The notes beneath the pieces were generated by a model. That model was not told the DNA's origin, made no database searches, and saw nothing but the letters and a program-made list of their open reading frames with translations. The position numbers were made by a program, and so were the translations under genes. From Breoghania sp. (GTDB taxonomy: Bacteria > Pseudomonadota > Alphaproteobacteria > Rhizobiales > Stappiaceae): a DNA stretch of 64,000 nt. The stretch lies in NCBI RefSeq assembly GCF_030066895.1, contig NZ_JASJAV010000004.1:174866-238865 (forward strand), given 5' to 3'. How positions within the stretch are numbered: position 1 is the first letter of the stretch; every line of letters begins with the position of its first letter. Positions 1 through 10,247 of this stretch are shown here, in pieces.

Positions 1-142
1 ACCGTATTTTCCGGCTTAAACTGCTTGCCCGGGCCAATAAAATGGGCAGTAGCCGCCAACAAATCTGCAGTATCTGTAGATCGGCGGTCCCACTTCTTCT
101 TTGTACCGTTAGTGGATATGGAACAAGATCTGTTTATTTGTA

Positions 143-983
143 TTAGCGCTTCAGAACCGAAGTGTTCGGTGATTGAAATGCCTCTCCGTAGTAGAAGCTG
201 TGTGTCACGCTGCTCCTATCGCGAATGCTTAGGCTCCCATCGAGTCTGAGATCGGTTGCCGTCCCTTCCAGGCGCTCGTTACCCGCATCGAACAGGGCGT
301 CCTGTCCGATCGTGCAGGAGCGCTCCAGCTAGGCATCGCGAACGGGAGAGAACCTCTCCTGTTCCCAACGGGCAGTCCAGATCTCGATTTGTTGGAAAAT
401 TGCTTCCAGAAGGACGTGCTCGTCAGTCTCGCGTCCCGTTTCCATTGCAAGAGAGGTAGCAATCCCCTTCAAGCACCGGCGGCACATCAGTTGCCGCCAT
501 ATTCACGTTAATTCCGATCCCGGCGATGACATGCGCCATCTTGCCTTCATCGGTCAGTACCAGTTCACACAGAATGTCGCACAGCTTGCGCCCGGCGACA
601 AGAATATCGTTCGGCCATTTCACTTCGGCCGGGATTCCTGTTGTTTGCCTTACGGCCTCGACCACGGCGACTCCGAGTAGGAGTGTGTATTTGGAGATTT
701 CTTCAAGCGGCCGCTCGGGACGCAGAAGAATGTAGATCTCGAGCCCTTTGCCCGGTTTGGAGAACCAGAAACGCTTGCCCTTGCCTTTTCCCGCGGTTTG
801 GTGAGCAGCTACCAATGCGAGACCCGTCTCAGCGCCGCCTTGTTGGAGGTCCGACATGAGGCGGTTCGTGGAGTCTACTTCCGACAGGAAGCAGATCGGG
901 TCGATAAGACCTACACGCCTCTCCATGTCGCTGAAATTAGCGAGGCCGTAGAACACCGAAGCGTTGGCAGTTTGGGTCAGCAT
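143..983 (-). pseudogene. birA: Biotin--[protein] ligase (BirA, class I, no HTH), broken
   Basis: Biotin protein ligase attaches biotin to a lysine of carboxylase or decarboxylase carrier domains. The frame from 983 shows the family landmarks in order: EVDSTN near residue 35, a Lys/Gly-rich biotin-loop GKGKGKRFWF in place of the usual GRGR-type motif, KWPNDILV, and AGIGINVN. It lacks the N-terminal DNA-binding domain, so it should be an enzyme only. Two lesions are visible. A G-run near 465 has one extra base and ends the frame at 423. After frame correction a TAG at about 329-331 replaces an expected Trp (RDA-stop-LERS). Beyond these the C-terminal domain continues (GNERLEGTATDLRLDGS) to a TAA at 143. 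Start 983 is uncertain; Met near 926 is an alternative. It lies 91 bp downstream of the decarboxylase beta gene on the same strand, which suggests a dedicated ligase for a biotin-dependent Na+ pump (inference). Confidence 0.8.
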
Positions 984-1029
984 CGTGTTTTACGCTTCTT
1001 GGTTTACATTTTCGCGGACAAGCCGCAGG

Positions 1030-1069
1030 TGTCCGGCGCCCACCGGGTTTGAGAAGTGGGCGCCGGACA
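1030..1069 (-). terminator. 14-bp perfect hairpin between decarboxylase beta gene and birA
   Basis: A 14-bp perfect inverted repeat (1030-1043 with 1056-1069, 12-nt loop) lies 5 bp beyond the decarboxylase stop on the minus strand. No U-tract follows it, so it may be a processing or attenuation hairpin rather than a full intrinsic terminator. Confidence 0.5.
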
Positions 1070-1074
1070 TAGGA

Positions 1075-2140
1075 TCAACCGACCAGGCCGATCGTCGAGG
1101 CGAACACGCTCACGGCGATGGCGGAGACGATTACGCCGCAGATCGAAGCACCCATTGCGAGGGGCATGATCATTGCGTACGGGCTGGCCTCAAAGGCGCA
1201 GCGCTGCGCGATCTTCGCGGTCGAAGGCATGCACGACACACCGGCAATACCGATCGCCGGGTTTAAGTTGCCCTTCGTGAGCCACCACATCAGCCAACCG
1301 CCGCCGAGGTCACCGAGAGCCGAAACGGCCAGAGCGGTGATGCCGAGGAGCAGCAGGATCGCGACGCGGGGGGCGAGCAGGGTCGAAGCTTCGCAGAGCA
1401 CGCCCAGGACCAGACCCAGGAACAGGGTCGAACCGTAGGTGATCGTGTGCTCGAGGAGCTGCTGATACGGCTCGATCTCGGCTTCCTTGATCACAACGCC
1501 CATGAAGAAGGACAGAATCAGCGGAGTGGCGACCGGCAGCAGCAGGCAAAGCAGAGCCGCAGCGACGATGGTGAAGACGAACTTCGCCTGCGGGCTCACG
1601 TCTGGGAACTCGAACTGGACTTCCAGGTCGCGATACTTCGCGGGAACCAGCCAACGAACCAGGTATGGGTAACCGACGTAGCAAAGCGACAGACAGGTAC
1701 AGATACGCGATGATCGAGATCGGGACGAACAGGTCCTTCGCCATGATCAGCGAGGCAAACAGCACCATCGGGCCGTCAGCACCACCGATCGAGCCAACGG
1801 CAGCGGCCTGGCCCGGCGTCAGGCTGAAGTAGTAGCCGATGACGAGGGTCACGAACGTGCCGAGCTCGGCGCACACCGCCACGGTGATCGAGGCCCAGGG
1901 TCGCGCCAGGATGAACGAAATGTCCGCCATCGTGCCGATGCCCATGAAGAGCAGACACGCGACCAACGAGTTCACGAAGGTCTTCGTCACAGCGGTACGG
2001 ACGCCGCTGATGAAAGTTATACCTAATTTTAATCGCGTGTTGGCAGCCACATACTGCTTGAAGGTCTCTTCTTCTTCCTCGCGCGAGCTGATAGCAGCGA
2101 TTATCGCCACTTTGCCCAGGCGGTCGGGATTGATGTCCAT
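1075..2140 (-). pseudogene. Sodium ion-translocating decarboxylase beta subunit (OadB/GcdB/MadB family), frameshifted
   Basis: The family's membrane beta subunit couples decarboxylation of carboxybiotin (oxaloacetate, glutaconyl-CoA, methylmalonyl-CoA or malonate systems) to Na+ export. Diagnostic is GSIGGADGPMVLFASL, the GGADGP-type signature around the essential Asp, within many hydrophobic helices, and a C-terminal block NPAIGIAGVSCMPSTAK ending in helices. The frame from 2140 breaks at about 1690, where a tetranucleotide is tandemly duplicated (GACAGACA at 1688-1695 on the plus strand). Removing four bases restores YLYLSLCYVGYPYL and runs to the TGA at 1075, about 354 residues. No alpha or biotin-carrier subunit is in the window, so the substrate cannot be named. 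The family is typical of anaerobes and is unusual here; horizontal acquisition is an inference. Confidence 0.8.
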
Positions 2141-2538
2141 TCGGGGCGCCTTCTGTCCACGACAAGTGTGATTGCTCGGCGACGATCATTTGTCATCGCA
2201 ATATACACCCGGCCAGGCGACCTGCTCCAAGGCGCGCGACCGGGCTGCGGCCAAGCGATCACTCGATAGTGTTTTGAAATCGACCAGTAAACCCTAAAGT
2301 CCCGATCATCGGTGAAGTACCAATTTCTCCCAATGCGCCACGACCCTCTCGCGCAGCCACCCGCGATCTTGATCTGTCAGACAAATAAATAAATTGATAA
2401 ATTTAACTATAGAGCATCGCGCGCGTGCGCTCTCTTTCCACAACCAACGCGAGAGCGCGTCTGAGACTTCGCAATGCGAAAACGGCTGTTTCATAAGGGA
2501 CGCCGGCCACACCCTGTGGCGGGCTACCGCATGACGAA
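2141..2538. other. Intergenic region, no gene seen
   Basis: This 398-bp stretch separates the decarboxylase beta gene and the EAL protein gene, both on the minus strand. Short open frames have no recognisable product. It contains an AT-rich patch at about 2385-2415 in otherwise GC-rich sequence, the likeliest place for the decarboxylase promoter, but I could not assign -35/-10 boxes. Confidence 0.5.
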
Positions 2539-4216
2539 TTAGGCGTTGACGATCTCGTCAAACCCTTCTTCGCCCGCCTCCATGGCGTCATCGAGCTCGC
2601 GTTCGGCGTTGCCTTCGAAGGCCTCTCCGTTGGTCAGCGCTTCGGCAAGCTGGACATAGAGATGGCCTGGCAGGGGCGGTGCAAAGATGTATCTCTGCGC
2701 GGATGTGACGCCCAATCTGCGCGGATGTGACGCCCAATTCCCGCAGGCGTCCGATCTGTTCCATCATCTCCACACCTTCGGCGATGATTCCCATGCCAAG
2801 CTTCCCGGCGAGCTCCACAAGCATGTCGACGATGGAGGAGGAACTCACCTCCGTCCACAGCGTGTCGACGAACATCTTGTCGATCTTGATGATGTCGATA
2901 CCGAGCTTTTGCAGATAGGCCAGGCCGCCGTGGCCCGTGCCTGCGTCGTCGAGCGCCACCCGAATGCCCAGCGACTGCATCTCCGCGATGATCTTGCGCG
3001 CCATGTTCATGTCGCGCAGCGGCTGGCGCTCGGTCACCTGCCGCACGATCTGGCTGTAGCTGATCCGCGAGTCCCCGTAGATCTCGATCAGATCCTCGAT
3101 GATCCTCCGATCCTCGAAGTGCCCCGCGAACAGATTGACGGAAAGCTTCAGATCCGGATTTTTCGAATAGAGGTTGCCGACGTCGACAAGCGTCTGACGC
3201 ATGATATGGCGCGTCATCTCAAAGATGTGGCCGGACGTCTCGGCGTACTGCATGAAATGTCCCGGAGACACGATCGATCCGTCCGGACGTTTCCAAGCGA
3301 ATCAGCATCTCACAGTCGCGCAGGCCGCCGGTTTCGATATCCATGACTGGCTGGTAGTAGGGAATGAATTCGCCTTTGCGGATAGCGGCGACGAATTCAT
3401 CGTTCGTTTCCTGATCCGGCTGCCACGAGATCCAGAGCGCGATGATGATGAAAATCATCGCGAGACCGCCTGCGGCCACGGCGGTCAGGACTTTCAGATT
3501 GGAGACAAGGAGCGTGGCCGCAGCGCGCGGCGCGACGATGGTCGCCTGCAACGGGTAGCGCTTGGACCGGACGTATTCGACCATCTCTTCGCCGCCATCC
3601 GCCGTCGGGTCCGCCTGTTCGTCCTTGCTTTCGCCGACGGTCAACCACCGGACATTCTGCGCGAGCCGCACTTCCACCCGCCAGTACGCCCGGAGATATT
3701 CGGGTCCTGCATAGATTGAGACGGACGGGGCGGAGATCTCCGCGATGAGGCGCACGCCGTTTCCGACGTGCCATGCCACGGTCGCCAGGTGCACGCTTTC
3801 GAAGGACTTGTCGAGAAGCCCAGCCCGACCATCGCCGCGTCCTCGCGGTAGGCGGGCACGATCGCCTCTCCCGAGCGCTCGCGCACTGGCGTTGAGCACA
3901 TCGGCACGCCGTTGGAATCAACGACATCGATCGCCTGGACGAAGACGTGATCGCGGATGACCTCGCCATAGGCCAGATGATCGTGCGGCAAACACGTGAT
4001 ATGTCTCTCGCCGACCAGAGTCTGAAGCGCCGTCACACCGTCGGACAACGCTTCTTCGGCGCGATTCACATATCGCTCGGCCGCGACCCGCAGTTCAGTA
4101 TGCGCGCGCGATTCGGCGTAGTGGTCCAAACTGAACTTGGCCACCGACAAAGGCGCGATCGCGAGTAGAACCGCGACAAAAAGTGCTCTGAAAAAGGTTT
4201 TATACCGACGGGACAA
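2539..4216 (-). pseudogene. CSS-motif/EAL cyclic-di-GMP phosphodiesterase, broken three times
   Basis: The family hydrolyses c-di-GMP with a cytoplasmic EAL domain regulated by a periplasmic sensor. From 4216: a membrane helix at residues 10-27, a periplasmic domain with a Cys-Ser-Thr near residue 108 resembling the CSS motif, a second helix near residues 235-257, then EAL. EAL landmarks are EML in place of EAL, SVNLFAGHFED, ALDDAGTGHGG, IKIDKMFVD and AEGVE, so most metal and catalytic residues are kept. Three lesions occur: a frameshift near 3820, a one-base insertion near 3287 (removing it restores SDGSIVSPGHF), and a 22-bp tandem duplication at 2695-2738. Correcting all three gives about 558 residues ending at the TAA 2539-2541. 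No neighbour shares its function. Confidence 0.85.
2695..2738. repeat. 22-bp perfect tandem duplication inside the EAL gene
   Basis: Two identical 22-bp units occupy 2695-2716 and 2717-2738. The extra 22 bp is not a multiple of three and shifts the EAL reading frame in its last ~60 codons. Confidence 0.95.
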
Positions 4217-4384
4217 GCTGTGGATCCGAAACGCATAGGGTGACTGATCTGTTAAGAGTGCCTAATGAACGTAAATGCCGACTAAATCGCGCGAAAAATA
4301 CGAGACCCGGTTGCACTGATATCCAAACTTGCAAAAACTTTCTCACCCATTCCCAAGCCCGTGATTGTCCGACAGAGAGGATGC

Positions 4385-5292
4385 ATGGAAGCCCTGTTCA
4401 TTGGTCAAGCCTTATCGACATCACCTTCATCACCGACCACCTGCCCACCGGTGACGAGAAGACGATTGCGGAGGACTACGCCGTAAGTTTTGGCGGCAAC
4501 GCCGTCACCGCTGCCTTTTGCTGTGCCAAGCTTGGCTTCAAGTCCGATCTGATCGGCTCTCAGGCGAATGACTGGCTCATCCACATGTTCAACGACATGG
4601 CGGGCAAGTACGGGATCGAGATTCACGGCCGCAAGGTGCGGGAATCATCGCTGTCCTTCATCATGCCGAAGGGTTCGCAGCGTGCCATCGTGCGCTGCCG
4701 GGACGACAGCTTCCTCCACCCCTTCCCCCAGCTCAATTTCAACGGCTGCCGCGCCCTGCATCTTGACGGCTATCTCCCCGACGCGGCCCTGCACTACGCG
4801 AAGACGTGCCGTGAAGTGGGCATCCTGACATCACTTGACGGCGGTGCGGTGCGCGCGAATACCGACGAGCTGCTGCGCTACATCGATATCGCGATCGTGT
4901 CGGAGCGCTTTTGCGAGCAGATGAACCTGAATGCCCATCAGACGCTCGAATATCTGAGGAGCCGGGGCTGCCGCATCGGCGGAAACACTATGGGTGAGCG
5001 CGGCCTCATCTGGTACGATGAAGACTGGACCATGCAGGTGATGCCGTCGCTGGCCGTTCCTCTGGAAAAGATCGTCGACACGAACGGCGCCGGCGACGTT
5101 TTCCACGGTGCGTACATCTATTCTTACCTGAACAAGCCTGACGCACGCTGGAGCGATCATTTTCGCTTTTCGCGGGCGGCTTCCGTCCATGCCATCCAGC
5201 ATCTGGGCAACGAGGCCAGCCTGCCGAGCCTTGAAAACGTTCAGACCGCTAACGGTATGTTCCCCGAGGCTGCTTCCGCAGAAATTGCGTAA
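4385..5292 (+). pseudogene. PfkB/ribokinase-family sugar kinase, N-terminal frameshift
   Basis: An ATP-dependent kinase of the PfkB superfamily, probably acting on a sugar or nucleoside. The main frame shows the PfkB N-terminal glycine motif (SFGGNAVTAAFCCAKLG) and the C-terminal signature DTNGAGDVFHGAYIY with the catalytic Asp. The natural start is ATG 4385 (MEALFIGQA), 4 nt after an AGAGAGG ribosome-binding site at 4374-4380. That frame is separated from the body (IDITFITDHLPTGDE) by a missing base at about 4411-4413, so the beginning and body do not join. A longer frame opens at 4240, but its first ~55 residues look non-coding. With the indel repaired the length is about 303 residues, normal for the family. 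Substrate unknown. A one-base error here cannot be excluded since it is the only lesion. Confidence 0.75.
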
Positions 5293-5416
5293 AACGCAAC
5301 ATGACGCGATCCCGCCTCACGTTTGTCGCCGTTTGAACACACAGAGCCGTTTTCGCGTCCCGGATCCCGAGAAGGTCTACACGCGAAAGACCTGAACCTC
5401 AGCTTGGAGACCTCGA

Positions 5417-6598
5417 ATGGGTGCCCATAAATTCTCGCAGGCCGGATACGCCCTGATCCTCGGCGCAGCGCTTGCCCTGCCGCAAACTGCTTTCGCGTTC
5501 GAATCGACGAACAACCCCGTGGCGGATGTGTTTCTGACCTCTCTGGAAGCCGGCGACGCCAAGAACGTGGCCGTCGAGAATGTCGCGGTTTCCGGCAATC
5601 AGATTGTCCTGAACAATCTGACGGTCGACTACGAGAGCGACGGAGACACGGGCAACGTCACCATCGGCAACCTGGCGTTCTCCGATGCAACCGTTGCAAC
5701 CGACGGCAGCATCAGTGCGGCGGCCCTGGCGTTGACCGACGCCAACCTCGTCGATGACGAAGACACCATCGAATTCGCTGCAGCCGTGGTAACGGACGTG
5801 CGAATACCCTCCCCGGCCGAAATCGAGAACCCGTCCAAGGCGCTCAACGTGAAGCCCGCGTACAAGTCGCTGGAAATCACAGGGATCACCCTCAAGGCGG
5901 AAGACGAAGTGGACGTCCCGATCGAGCGAATTTCCAGCACGTTCGAGACCATGGGCACTGACGGCTCTGCGAAGGCTTCCTTCGCGATCGAGAAGTTCAC
6001 GCTCGATCCCGCCGGTGTCGATGACGAGGATTTCGGTAAGACGCTGGCTGATCTCGGCTATGACGCCCTCCAGCTCGACGTCAAGGCTAAGGGCGAGTGG
6101 TCGGCGGCCGACGGCCGTCTGAACCTCGAGGATTTCCAGATCTCCGGTCAGGACATGGGCGCTTTGCACCTGTCGGCCACGATCCTAGGCGTGACGCCGG
6201 ATTTCATCGGCAAGCTCGACACCGCTCAGGAGAACTTCGGCAAGTTGATGGAGCTCCTGCAGTCGCTCTCGATCTCCGATATCCGCATTCATTTCAAGAA
6301 TGACACGGTTGTGGAACGCGTTCTTGACTGTCAAGCCAAGGAAGTAGGCACGGATCGTGCCGGTCTCGTAGACCAGCTTTCCTCCTCCCTGCCCGGCATT
6401 CTCAGCTTGCTCGGCAACCCGGGCTTCCAGGAGAAGGTTGCCAAGGCCGCCACGACCTTCCTGAAGGAACCGGGCACGCTGACCGCTTCGACGCATCCCG
6501 CTCAGCCGGTTCCCGTGGCTCAGGTTGTCGGCACGGCCATGATCGCGCCGCAGACGATCCCCGACGTCCTGTCGGTCGAAGTCACGGCCAATCAGTAA
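5417..6598 (+). CDS. Secreted protein of unknown function (paralogue of the next gene)
   Basis: I do not recognise the family. The 393-residue product begins with a Sec-type signal peptide (hydrophobic residues 10-28, cleavage likely after AFA), so it is periplasmic or exported. The mature part is acidic and rich in short beta-prone repeats (NLTVDY, VTIGNLAFSDA), without Cys pairs or membrane helices. Its last ~200 residues align by eye with the C-terminus of the gene at 6660-8802: both have a DLG(Y/F)D-x-L core, an 'IELQAKK/DCQAKE' segment, and a final P(V/I)PV-x-Q-(V/L)-x-G block followed by APQ(T/A)IP(D/N)VL. A ribosome-binding site (GGAG) precedes ATG 5417. Intact, 61 bp upstream of the paralogue; the two probably form an operon. 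Confidence 0.75.
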   Translation: MGAHKFSQAGYALILGAALALPQTAFAFESTNNPVADVFLTSLEAGDAKNVAVENVAVSGNQIVLNNLTVDYESDGDTGNVTIGNLAFSDATVATDGSISAAALALTDANLVDDEDTIEFAAAVVTDVRIPSPAEIENPSKALNVKPAYKSLEITGITLKAEDEVDVPIERISSTFETMGTDGSAKASFAIEKFTLDPAGVDDEDFGKTLADLGYDALQLDVKAKGEWSAADGRLNLEDFQISGQDMGALHLSATILGVTPDFIGKLDTAQENFGKLMELLQSLSISDIRIHFKNDTVVERVLDCQAKEVGTDRAGLVDQLSSSLPGILSLLGNPGFQEKVAKAATTFLKEPGTLTASTHPAQPVPVAQVVGTAMIAPQTIPDVLSVEVTANQ

Positions 6599-6659
6599 TC
6601 TGCGGCATCAGATCGGCAGGCTTGAGAGCATAAGGCTGTCTTTCGATAGGAGTTATTCC

Positions 6660-8802
6660 ATGCGCTCACACGCAAGCGGCCTTTATGCCTTCGGGCTGGC
6701 CGGTCTACTCATCACCACGTCCCCTGCCCTGGCAGCACGCCAAGGCTCGGAGATCGTTGCCGGCTGGTTCGAAGACATGCTCTCGGCGGGTGCAGTCACC
6801 GCGGATTACGGCGAGATTCGCCAGGACGGTAACGAGACGATCGTCGACAATGTCGATGTGAAGTTCTCCTTCAACTACGACTTCCATACCTTCAAGAACC
6901 TGTTTTTCGAATTCGAGGCCACCTCGCCGGAAATCCGCTTCACCGGATTGACCGAAACCGACAAGACATTCTCCGCCAAAGAGATCACGTCCGCCGACGG
7001 GCTTACTCTCGATTTCAAGATGGCAACCTTCCTCGTGAAGGCAAAGGTCGGAGGGAGACGGAGCCGACGGCTCCCGCCGGAGAGACTACACCGGAGAGCT
7101 CCGGAGAGGCCAAGGAGGGCACGTCGAAGTCCCCCGAAACGGTTGAAGACGATAGCACGATCGAGGCCCCAGTCGCCCACGTGTCTCAGGTCTATAACGG
7201 GGCTGTGATCTCTGACATCGAATGGCCGCGGTTCATTGAAGTGCCGATCGCTCCGGACAAGCAGGTCATTGGCCTGCTGCGCATGATTTCGCAGAATTTT
7301 ATACGGTGGCGTCTGGCATCCTTCACCGTCGCCAAAGTGTCCAAACGGAACAGAAGCTGCCTGACGGGATGACCAGCTCGGGTACGGCATCCGGTCTGAA
7401 GGTCACCAATTACAAGAACGGGTATCTCGGACGCGAAATAATCAGCGATTACCAGATCACTGAACGGACGCCCGTGGTTGGCGGTGAAACGCGGATCACG
7501 CACACGACGATCAATTCCGGCACCGTTTCGGATGTCGATTACCGCCCGATACTGCGCGCCCTCGACCCTTCATTTCCAAAGGAAACGACAAGCGATACCG
7601 TTATGGGCGACCTGTCCGTCAAGGGCATTACGGTCACAGTACCGAAAGAAAACCTTACTCTCACCATGGATGACCTGTCCTTCAAAGATATGGGGCTGGC
7701 TGCAAAGAGTGGTTCGCTTTTGACGCTGCTCGACCATCTGGCATCGGGGCAGGAAGTGGATTCGAAGTAGTTCGTCGAGCCGATTTTCGAATTCATCAGC
7801 GGCTACCGTCTTGCCGATGCGCACATGCACGGGCTCCAGGTCAAGGTGAAGAACACGCTTGTCGGCCAGATCGATCACTTGAAAGTCGCCGATATCGACA
7901 ACGATGGTATCGGGACCGTTCTGATCGAAGGCGCAGGCGGTCTGAATCCTGAAAACACCTCGCAGGCGGGCGTAGCGCGTTTCGCTTTGAACAATCTGCG
8001 CTTTCCCATCCGCGAGGCCATCTTCGCGGTGGCGGAAAACAAGTACTCTACGAACCTTGCCCAGCGTATGGCGGTGGTTCTCACCATTGGCGGCATCGAA
8101 CTCGATGATGCCGTGCTTTCGGGCATCACCCGGACGGGCTTGTTCTCACTCGCCAAATACCGGTTGCTGCTGGAGAACTATATCGGCCCGATCCCCACGA
8201 GCATTTCGAGCACGCTCACCGATCTCGATATGCCCGTCTCGCTGGTGAACAATCCGCAGGGCCGCGCCGCGCTCAAGGATCTCGGCTTCGACGTTCTCAA
8301 GATCAACCAGGATCTGTCCGTCCACTGGGACAAGGATACCGGCGATCTTGATCTCGAGCAGGCTCACGTCTCTCTTGAGAACGGCGCGACGGCGACCGTG
8401 AAGCTGACCTTGGGCGGCGTACCGCAATTCCTCTTCGAGGACCCGCGCCGGGCGCAGGAATCGCTTGCGACCCTGACCGTTAAGCGCGGCTCCATCGTGA
8501 TCGAAGACGCCTCGACGATCATCCGCATGATCGAGTTGCAGGCCAAGAAGGCCAATGTTTCGCAGCTTGAAATTCGCGCGGCTACCGTCGCGCAGATCCG
8601 GGACGCTCTCGGCCCCCTCGCATCGTCGACCTTTGCGGATGACCTGAGCGATGCGGCGGACAGGTTCATGCAGAACCCGGAACGTCTGGAAGTCCGCCTG
8701 GATCAGAAAAGCCCGATTCCCGTGACCCAGCTTCTCGGCATGGCGGCGACCGCGCCGCAGGCGATCCCGAACGTGCTCGGCGCGAACGTCAGCGCCGACT
8801 AG
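6660..8802 (+). pseudogene. Large secreted protein of unknown function, two frameshifts and an amber stop
   Basis: This is a longer relative of the preceding gene. It has a signal peptide (LAGLLITTSPALA, residues 14-26) and, after correction, about 713 residues. ATG 6660 follows AGGAG. The frame breaks at about 7051-7056 (one extra base in a GGAGGG run; correction yields an Ala/Glu/Thr/Pro-rich linker) and at about 7297-7300 (one T missing from a T-run; correction gives QNFYTVASG). It is then interrupted by TAG 7768-7770, after which it continues in frame (FVEPIFEFISGYRLAD) to TAG 8800-8802. The C-terminal ~200 residues match the paralogue upstream. Three separate lesions against none in the neighbour suggest relaxed selection. 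Function unknown; the domain pair may be envelope-associated (inference from the signal peptide only). Confidence 0.8.
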
Positions 8803-8840
8803 CGGTGGCCGGACCTCCGGACCTCCAATCAAACAAAAAA

Positions 8841-8871
8841 GAAGGCCCGCTCCGATGAGGAGCGGGCCTTC
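8841..8871. terminator. Bidirectional intrinsic terminator
   Basis: A 13-bp perfect stem (8841-8853 with 8859-8871, loop GATGA) is flanked by A6 at 8835-8840, which becomes a U-tract on minus-strand transcripts. It sits between the convergent secreted-protein gene and rnd and best serves rnd. Confidence 0.85.
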
Positions 8872-8904
8872 TTATGTAAGCCAGAAATGAAAAACGCTAC
8901 CGCT

Positions 8905-10110
8905 CTATTCCACGGCAGCGACCTCAACTTCCTTGTTGCCCTTGCCCGCGGGCTCGTCCTGCGGCAGGTCAATCAAAATAGTGCGGCCGTGCGCAAATGC
9001 CAGCGCCAACCGTCCGTGTTTAAGCTTGATGGCGGCCTGTCCGAACAACTCTCCGCGCCAGCCTTTCAGCGCGGCGACGTCCGCATTGTCGTCGGAGGCG
9101 ATCTGCTCCAACTCGTCCACGGTTGCGACCACCTTCGCGGCGACGCCGTGATCCTCGCACACGAGCTTCAGCAGAACCTTCAGCAGTTCCACCGCTGCCG
9201 CGGATCCTTCCGCCTGAAGACAGTCGCGCGGCACCGGCGGCAGATTCTTCTTCGGAATGGCGCGTGCACGAGCAACGGCGGCCAGAATATCGTCGGCCAC
9301 ACGTGAGCGTTCGAAACCGCGCGGGATCGTGCGCAACGCACCGAGCGCAGCGGGATCGCCCGGCTGCTGGGCAGCGATCTCGTAAATCGCCTCATCCTTG
9401 ATAACCCGGCTGCGCGGCACATCGCGGCGCTGGGCCTCTTTCTCGCGCCAGGCGGCAACTTCCTTGAGAACCGCCAGCTCGATCGGCTTGCGCACGCGTA
9501 TCTTTAGGCGCTTCCAGGCGTTCTCTGGCGCCATGCGGTACGTCTCGGGCGAGGTCAGGACCCGCATTTCCTCCGAAACCCAGTGCGCCCGGTTCTGCTC
9601 CTCGAGGTTCGCCTTCAGGAACAGATAGACCTCACGTAAGTGAGTCACATCGGCCAGCGCGTAGACGAGCTGTTTCTCGGTCAGCGGGCGATGCGCCCAA
9701 TCGGTGAAGCAGTGCGTCTTATCGGTGCGGTGCCCGGTGATCTTTCCGACGATCTGGTCGTAGGAGACGGAATCTCCAAAGCCACACACCATGGCTGCGA
9801 CCTGCGTATCGAAGACCGGTTGGGGAACGAAGCCGCCCAGATGGAACACGATTTCGATATCCTGACGGGCGGCGTGAAAGACCTTCACGACGCTTTCGTC
9901 GCGCATCAAATCGAAAAAGGGTGAGAGATCAATACCGTTGGCCATGTGGTCGACGATCACGGCGTCTTCAGGGCCTGCCAGCTGGATCAGGCAAAGCTTC
10001 GGCCAGAACGCGCTCTCGCGCATGAATTCGGCGTCGACGGTGACGAAATCGAATTTCGCGAAGCGGGAACAGGCAGCTGCAAGATCGGATGTTTTTGTAA
10101 TCGGCGTCAT
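8905..10110 (-). CDS. rnd: Ribonuclease D
   Basis: A 3'-5' exoribonuclease that trims tRNA precursors in the cytoplasm. The 401-residue product has the DEDDy exonuclease domain: VDAEF (Asp-x-Glu) at residues 25-29, HAARQDIE near 80, FDTQVAAMV near 101, and YALADVTHL near 170 with the catalytic Tyr and Asp. An HRDC-type nucleic-acid-binding domain follows at about residues 210-290. Length is normal and no lesion is seen. It ends just before a strong terminator and is divergent from the ParA-like gene. The association of rnd with aspS is common in Hyphomicrobiales. Confidence 0.93.
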   Translation of the reverse strand: MTPITKTSDLAAACSRFAKFDFVTVDAEFMRESAFWPKLCLIQLAGPEDAVIVDHMANGIDLSPFFDLMRDESVVKVFHAARQDIEIVFHLGGFVPQPVFDTQVAAMVCGFGDSVSYDQIVGKITGHRTDKTHCFTDWAHRPLTEKQLVYALADVTHLREVYLFLKANLEEQNRAHWVSEEMRVLTSPETYRMAPENAWKRLKIRVRKPIELAVLKEVAAWREKEAQRRDVPRSRVIKDEAIYEIAAQQPGDPAALGALRTIPRGFERSRVADDILAAVARARAIPKKNLPPVPRDCLQAEGSAAAVELLKVLLKLVCEDHGVAAKVVATVDELEQIASDDNADVAALKGWRGELFGQAAIKLKHGRLALAFAHGRTILIDLPQDEPAGKGNKEVEVAAVE

Positions 10111-10247
10111 AATTCAAGAGCTATAGCGCAGCTTGAATGCCTTGTCGCCCCTTCGCCTCCAATACGCCGCAATTCGCGCCTTGGAGAAGCGCACAAGGTG
10201 CGCTTATATGGTTGAAACACGATTTAAAAAGAGGGAGGCAGGCCCAG

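Noticed and set aside
1..142. Partial minus-strand frame reaching the left edge (contains LLAATAHFIGPGKQFKPEN)
   Set aside because: It stays open but has no start codon, overlaps birA in another frame, and matches no family I know.
4240..4384. Upstream extension of the PfkB kinase frame
   Set aside because: The first ~55 residues are basic and low in homology. The ribosome-binding site and family N-terminus (MEALFIGQA) lie at 4385 in another frame.
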